Origin: CF-161 sp035259145
GTDB taxonomy: Bacteria; Chloroflexota; Dormibacteria; Dormibacterales; Dormibacteraceae
Assembly (NCBI GenBank): GCA_035259145.1
Contig: DATFWQ010000162.1
Coordinates: 1 to 9,478, forward strand
DNA length: 9,478 nucleotides
Reading direction: 5' to 3'
Shown here: piece by piece, positions 6,497 through 9,478 of the stretch
Numbering within the stretch: position 1 is the stretch's first letter
Layout of the letters: the number at the start of each line of letters is the position of its first letter
Translations under genes and position numbers: made by a program
Notes under the pieces: model-generated
The model's database searches: none
Told to the model about the DNA's origin: nothing
Seen by the model: only the letters and a program-made list of their open reading frames with translations

Positions 6497-7326
6497 TGCA
6501 GACCTCCGGGCACCAACGCCTGGACCTCCTTGAAGAGGCGCCTCTGCACGACGTGCGAGACGCCGAAGACAGCGCCGGCCAGCGCCACGGCGGCGACCAG
6601 CGCAGCCAGCGCATGCGCCAGCTCGGGTCGGATTGGGAGCAGGGCGACCACGTCGGCTCCGATGATGGCGGCGCCGGCCAGCGCCACAGGGGTGACGATG
6701 GGCATGAGACGCATCCGCTTGAGGACCGCCGGTATCGGCTGATCCGGGCGCCCTACCATGCGCTGTCCCATGATGCTGACGGTGCGCACGTAGCGCAGGT
6801 TCGGGGTCACCGACAGCATCACGTTGACCTGGTTGCCCGGCACCTTGCTCAGCTTCTCCTGCTCGACCAGGTACTGCTCCTGGCCGCTCCGCGTCTTCAA
6901 CATCAGCATGCCCAGGCCGAGTGAGGTGCTGACCTCGCTGGCGCCCATGAGCTGGCCCTGGACCAGCCTGGGTTCGAGCTTCCGGTCCTTGAGCGCGAGC
7001 TGAAAGCCACGGACGATGATGCTGGCCCCGAAGGCGATCGGCAGGATCCAGACCGCAGCGGCGACGGCGCGGACAGGCCAGCCGTACGGCAGGAACAGAA
7101 GAAGGACCGCCATGATCAGCACGCAGGCCAGCGCTCCGGCACCGCCCAGGTAGCCGATTCGGACGACGGTCTCCGGCGCGTAGCCCTGAAGTAAGCCACC
7201 CGACGACACGTAACGTTCGCGCTGCTTGCGCTGGTCCCCCGCCGGCGCGGGGACGCTCTTCGGCCTGACCTGCCTCACCTGTGTCATCTGACGCACCTGG
7301 CGCGACTGGACTCGTCTCTTACCCAT
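6493..7326 (-). CDS. Membrane protein of unknown family, four predicted helices
   Basis: 277 residues, not recognised. Residues 1-40 are strongly basic and Gln-rich, with a repetitive RQVRQMTQVRQVR segment (9-21), and are presumably cytosolic. Two hydrophobic helices follow (about 59-80 and 85-106), then a soluble stretch of about 100 residues with alternating strand-like segments (LEPRLVQGQL, LGLGMLMLKT, NQVNVMLSVT). A second helix pair (about 208-231 and 236-258) and a short amphipathic tail end it. The basic tail and positive loops suggest both ends inside. The ATG at 7326 directly follows the DUF488 stop. An in-frame ATG at 7287 (residue 14), with AGGTG just upstream, is an alternative start. 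Its position immediately before greA suggests cotranscription, but gives no function. Confidence 0.75.
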   Translation of the reverse strand: MGKRRVQSRQVRQMTQVRQVRPKSVPAPAGDQRKQRERYVSSGGLLQGYAPETVVRIGYLGGAGALACVLIMAVLLLFLPYGWPVRAVAAAVWILPIAFGASIIVRGFQLALKDRKLEPRLVQGQLMGASEVSTSLGLGMLMLKTRSGQEQYLVEQEKLSKVPGNQVNVMLSVTPNLRYVRTVSIMGQRMVGRPDQPIPAVLKRMRLMPIVTPVALAGAAIIGADVVALLPIRPELAHALAALVAAVALAGAVFGVSHVVQRRLFKEVQALVPGGLQ

Positions 7327-7860
7327 TCACTCGGAGTCTATCGAGGCTGGGGCGGAGTAGGTCAAACGGCCGCGCTCGACTCGTGCGAACGGGGTCAGCA
7401 CGTGCAGCCGGGCGCTGCCAGGGCCGAGAATGTGACAGACCTCGAGGCCCCGAACCAGCAGGGCGTCGGCAATGAGGCTGCGGTGGCAGCGCCATGGGAC
7501 GGCTTCGGCGCACATGATCGCGACGCGGCGATCGCGGCCCACCTCGACCAGGCGCTCGAGCGCGTCCCGAAAGCCCGGCTCCATCATGTAGTCGGCGTAG
7601 CCGCGGAAGCCTGGGTTGCGCCAGGCCGTGTTGGGCGAGTCTGGAAGAGGCCGCCGGAGGCCGCCCAGCTCGGGGAGGTGCACATAATCGACGCCACGCT
7701 CGGGGAGGGCTGACGCCAGCGCCGCCCGGCTGAAGTGCGGCATCCGCCGGGACCCTGGGATTGTGCGTACGTCGGCCAGCAGTGTGACCTCGTGCTCATG
7801 AAGAAGCGCGGTCAGCTCCTCGAGCGACCTCGTCGAGTGCCCAACCGAAAAGAAGGCCAT
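7327..7860 (-). CDS. DUF488 family protein
   Basis: 177 residues, a full-length DUF488 protein. Recognisable family blocks are FSVGHSTRSLEEL (4-16), LADVRTIPGSRRMPHF (28-43), LPELGGLRRP (62-71), FRGYADYM (85-92) and the Cys/His block MCAEAVPWRCHR (116-127). The conserved C117, C125 and H126 look like a catalytic or metal site, but the biochemical function of the family is not established to my knowledge. No signal peptide or membrane segment, so cytosolic. First gene of the minus-strand run that continues into the unknown membrane protein and greA. Its ATG at 7860 faces the divergent exporter operon. Only a weak GGGG stands close upstream as a binding site. Confidence 0.88.
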   Translation of the reverse strand: MAFFSVGHSTRSLEELTALLHEHEVTLLADVRTIPGSRRMPHFSRAALASALPERGVDYVHLPELGGLRRPLPDSPNTAWRNPGFRGYADYMMEPGFRDALERLVEVGRDRRVAIMCAEAVPWRCHRSLIADALLVRGLEVCHILGPGSARLHVLTPFARVERGRLTYSAPASIDSE

Positions 7861-7965
7861 GCGGCCCCATTTAACTCCGTGACGCTTCCCGAAAGGCCGG
7901 TGTCAGCCGGCTGTCAGCACCTCATAGGGGACCTGTCAGCGACGACCCGCATTGTGGCGGGCGTG
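7861..7965. promoter_or_regulatory. Divergent promoter region between DUF488 and the ABC exporter
   Basis: 105 bases separate the two divergent start codons and must hold both promoters. No clear -35/-10 pair is seen in either direction. The region's main feature is a set of phased heptamers, listed separately. Read on the minus strand each heptamer contains CTGACA, close to a -35 consensus, so one copy could also act as a -35 for the DUF488 side, though no well-placed -10 follows. Confidence 0.5.
7901..7940 (+). repeat. Three helically phased TGTCAGC direct repeats
   Basis: Exact TGTCAGC occurs at 7901-7907, 7912-7918 and 7934-7940, i.e. spaced 11 and 22 bases. Two of the copies are preceded by C, giving CTGTCAG. 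This matches the layout, and partly the sequence, of Pho-box-type sites (7-base half-sites plus 4-base spacers, CTGTCA core) bound head-to-tail by OmpR/PhoB-family response regulators. The 11-base slot at 7922-7932 holds no good copy. The last copy ends 25 bases before the ATPase start codon. Confidence 0.55.
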
Positions 7966-8943
7966 ATGACGACACCAGCCATCCAGGCCGAGGGCCTGGT
8001 CAAGCGATTCGGGACCACGACCGCGCTGGCCGGTGTGGACCTCGAGGTCCCTCAGGGCACCGTGCTCGGGCTCCTGGGGCCCAATGGCGCCGGCAAGACG
8101 ACCGCCGTGCGCATCCTGGCGACGCTGGTTCGCGCCGACGCCGGGCGGGCGGCGGTGGCCGGTTACGACGTGGTCGCCCAGGCCCACCAGGTCCGCCAGC
8201 TCATCGGGATGGCCGGCCAGTACGCTTCGGTGGACGAGAATCTGGGCGGCCAGGAGAACCTCTACCTGGTGGCCCGCCTGCTGGGGCTCTCACCGTCGGA
8301 GGCCAGGGCCCGCGGCGCCGAGCTGATCGAGCGCTTCGGCCTCTCCGATGCGGCCGGGAGGAGGGTCAAGACGTATTCCGGCGGCATGCGCCGGCGGATC
8401 GACCTGGCGGTCAGCATGGTCGGGCGGCCCGAGGTGCTGTACCTGGACGAGCCGACGACCGGGCTGGACGCCCACAGCCGCGGCGAGCTCTGGGCGCTCG
8501 TCCGCGACCTGGTCTCGGACGGGACGACCGTGCTGCTGACCACGCACCACCTGGACGAAGCGGACCAGATGTCCGACGGCATCCTGGTAATCGACCAGGG
8601 CCGGGTCATCGCCAGCGGCACACCCAGCCAGCTCAAGGCGAGGACGGGCAGCCAGGTGCTGGAGGTTCGTCCTGCCGACGCCGCGCGGCTCGTCACGGTG
8701 GCCGGCGTGCTCGAGGATCTCGCGGGAAGCGTCCCGACGGTGGATCACGACGGCCACCTGGTCTCCGTGCAGGTTCACGATCCCGCCCTGGTCTCGGAGG
8801 CGGTGCGCCGGCTCGACCACGCCGGCATCGTCCTGGACGAGCTGGCTCTGCGCCGGCCGAGCCTGGACGAGGTCTTCCTGACGCTCACCGGGGGGCGCCC
8901 GGAGGCGCAGCCCACTGTCACTGAGGAGAGGATCGCCGTATGA
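7966..8943 (+). CDS. ABC transporter ATP-binding protein, DrrA (daunorubicin-resistance) type
   Basis: 325 residues: the ATPase that powers an ABC-2 type exporter, working as a dimer on the cytosolic face. It shows Walker A GPNGAGKTT (38-46), a Q-loop within GMAGQYASVDENL (81-93) that is typical of the DrrA subfamily, signature YSGGM (137-141), Walker B VLYLDEP (157-163), D-loop GLDAH (166-170) and the switch histidine in LTTHH (191-195). The C-terminal extension ends with RRPSLDEVFLTLTG (297-310), also typical of DrrA. The ATG at 7966 is chosen because family homology begins there; a GTG at 7963 directly precedes it. The open frame continues upstream to 7735, but that part is antisense to DUF488. 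No strong ribosome binding site. Substrate is unknown: DrrA-type pumps export drugs, lipids or polyketides. Confidence 0.93.
   Translation: MTTPAIQAEGLVKRFGTTTALAGVDLEVPQGTVLGLLGPNGAGKTTAVRILATLVRADAGRAAVAGYDVVAQAHQVRQLIGMAGQYASVDENLGGQENLYLVARLLGLSPSEARARGAELIERFGLSDAAGRRVKTYSGGMRRRIDLAVSMVGRPEVLYLDEPTTGLDAHSRGELWALVRDLVSDGTTVLLTTHHLDEADQMSDGILVIDQGRVIASGTPSQLKARTGSQVLEVRPADAARLVTVAGVLEDLAGSVPTVDHDGHLVSVQVHDPALVSEAVRRLDHAGIVLDELALRRPSLDEVFLTLTGGRPEAQPTVTEERIAV
8923..8931 (+). promoter_or_regulatory. Ribosome binding site of the permease gene
   Basis: GAGGAGAGG lies 8 bases before the ATG at 8940, inside the end of the ATPase gene, and supports that start. Confidence 0.65.
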
Positions 8944-9478
8944 GCGCCATTGCCTCCGTCACCCCACGCGTGACTCTGCGCGCCGCCATCTCCCACGTGC
9001 TGATCCTGACCAGGCGCAACCTGATGGGCCTCCGCCACGATCCCGAGCAGATGGCCGCCATGGTCCTGATGCCGATCATGTTCCTGGTGCTGTTCGTTTT
9101 CGTTTTCGGCGGCGCACTCGCCGGCAGCACGCAGGCCTACCTGCAGTTCGCGCTGCCAGGCGTCATGACCCAGGGGATCGTGTGGAGCTCGATGTCGACC
9201 GGCGCCTACCTCAACCTCGACATCAGCAAGGGCGTCTTCGACCGCATCCGCTCGCTGCCGATCGCGCGCTCGGCGCCGCTGATCGGCCAGATCCTGGGCG
9301 ACACGATCCGCTACGGCCTGGGCATGGCCATCACCCTCGGTTTCGGGATGATGCTCGGCTTCCACGTCGAGACCGGGCTCCCACAAACGCTGGCGGCTGC
9401 CGCCGTGATGGTGGGATTCGCACTCGCTTTCTGCTGGATCATGATCCTGCTGGGCCTGCTGATGAAGAGCCCGGCCGG
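8940..9478 (+). CDS. ABC-2 type permease, DrrB-like, N-terminal part (cut by window end)
   Basis: 179 complete codons are visible and the frame is still open at the end of the window. The ATG overlaps the ATPase stop as ATGA, so the two subunits are translationally coupled. After a cytosolic N-terminal region with an amphipathic LILTRRNLMGLRHDP (21-35), hydrophobic segments lie at about 39-61, 67-88, 122-141 and 149-174. Between the second and third is KGVFDRIRSLPIARS (97-111), the conserved coupling loop of ABC-2 membrane proteins that contacts the ATPase. About two further helices are expected beyond the edge. With the ATPase it forms a DrrAB-like exporter. Substrate cannot be told. Confidence 0.9.
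   Translation, partial: MSAIASVTPRVTLRAAISHVLILTRRNLMGLRHDPEQMAAMVLMPIMFLVLFVFVFGGALAGSTQAYLQFALPGVMTQGIVWSSMSTGAYLNLDISKGVFDRIRSLPIARSAPLIGQILGDTIRYGLGMAITLGFGMMLGFHVETGLPQTLAAAAVMVGFALAFCWIMILLGLLMKSPA

Noticed and set aside
7735..7965. Upstream extension of the ABC ATPase frame (77 extra residues)
   Set aside because: It runs antisense through the start of DUF488 and the intergenic repeats; ATPase homology begins at the ATG at 7966.
8775..9386. A 203-residue minus-strand open frame opposite the exporter genes
   Set aside because: His/Asp/Gln-rich antisense shadow of the ATPase end and permease start, with no family features.
1..9478. CRISPR arrays, tRNA/rRNA genes, insertion sequences or attachment sites
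   Set aside because: No regularly spaced long repeats, tRNA-like cloverleaf, transposase motifs or terminal inverted repeats were seen on either strand.

Overview
High-GC bacterial DNA (roughly two thirds G+C by eye) carrying ten protein genes, two of them cut by the window edges. No rRNA, tRNA, CRISPR array or mobile element was seen. GTG starts, short stop/start overlaps and GC-rich third codon positions are used throughout. The gene set (an HpnCDE squalene pathway, a type 2 IPP isomerase and a DrrAB-like exporter) suits a soil-type Gram-positive-related lineage such as Actinomycetota, Chloroflexota or Ca. Dormibacterota. This placement is inference; no marker here settles the phylum.

Region 1 (1-4100, minus strand) is a tight isoprenoid/squalene operon read in the order idi-2, hpnC, hpnD, hpnE, then the first codons of a further gene that leaves the window and may be squalene-hopene cyclase. 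Idi-2 balances IPP and DMAPP. HpnD joins two farnesyl diphosphates to presqualene diphosphate, HpnC converts that to hydroxysqualene, and HpnE reduces hydroxysqualene to squalene. Every junction is an overlap or lies within a base or two, suggesting translational coupling. A candidate promoter for the operon lies about 80-105 bases upstream of idi, with a perfect inverted repeat (GTTACC-AGAA-GGTAAC) between and over the promoter elements, which looks like an operator.

Region 2 (4101-4426) is a 326-base gap rich in small GC hairpins. It separates the squalene operon from region 3.

Region 3 (4427-7860, minus strand) is a second co-directional run: a DUF488 protein, an unrecognised four-helix membrane protein, greA (transcript cleavage factor), an M24 aminopeptidase P-like metallopeptidase and a Fur-family zinc-site regulator. 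The first four genes abut, overlap by 4 bases or are 4 bases apart. The regulator follows after 44 bases.

Region 4 (7861-7965) is a divergent intergenic region with three exact TGTCAGC heptamers spaced 11 and 22 bases apart, i.e. on one face of the helix. The layout is like a site for an OmpR/PhoB-type response regulator.

Region 5 (7966-9478, plus strand) encodes a DrrA-like ABC exporter ATPase and, with a 4-base overlap, the N-terminal part of its DrrB-like ABC-2 permease, cut by the window end.

The genes are known families. What merits a second look is mainly regulatory: the operator-like palindrome before idi-hpnCDE, the phased repeats before the exporter, the hairpin-rich gap, and one membrane protein of unknown family.
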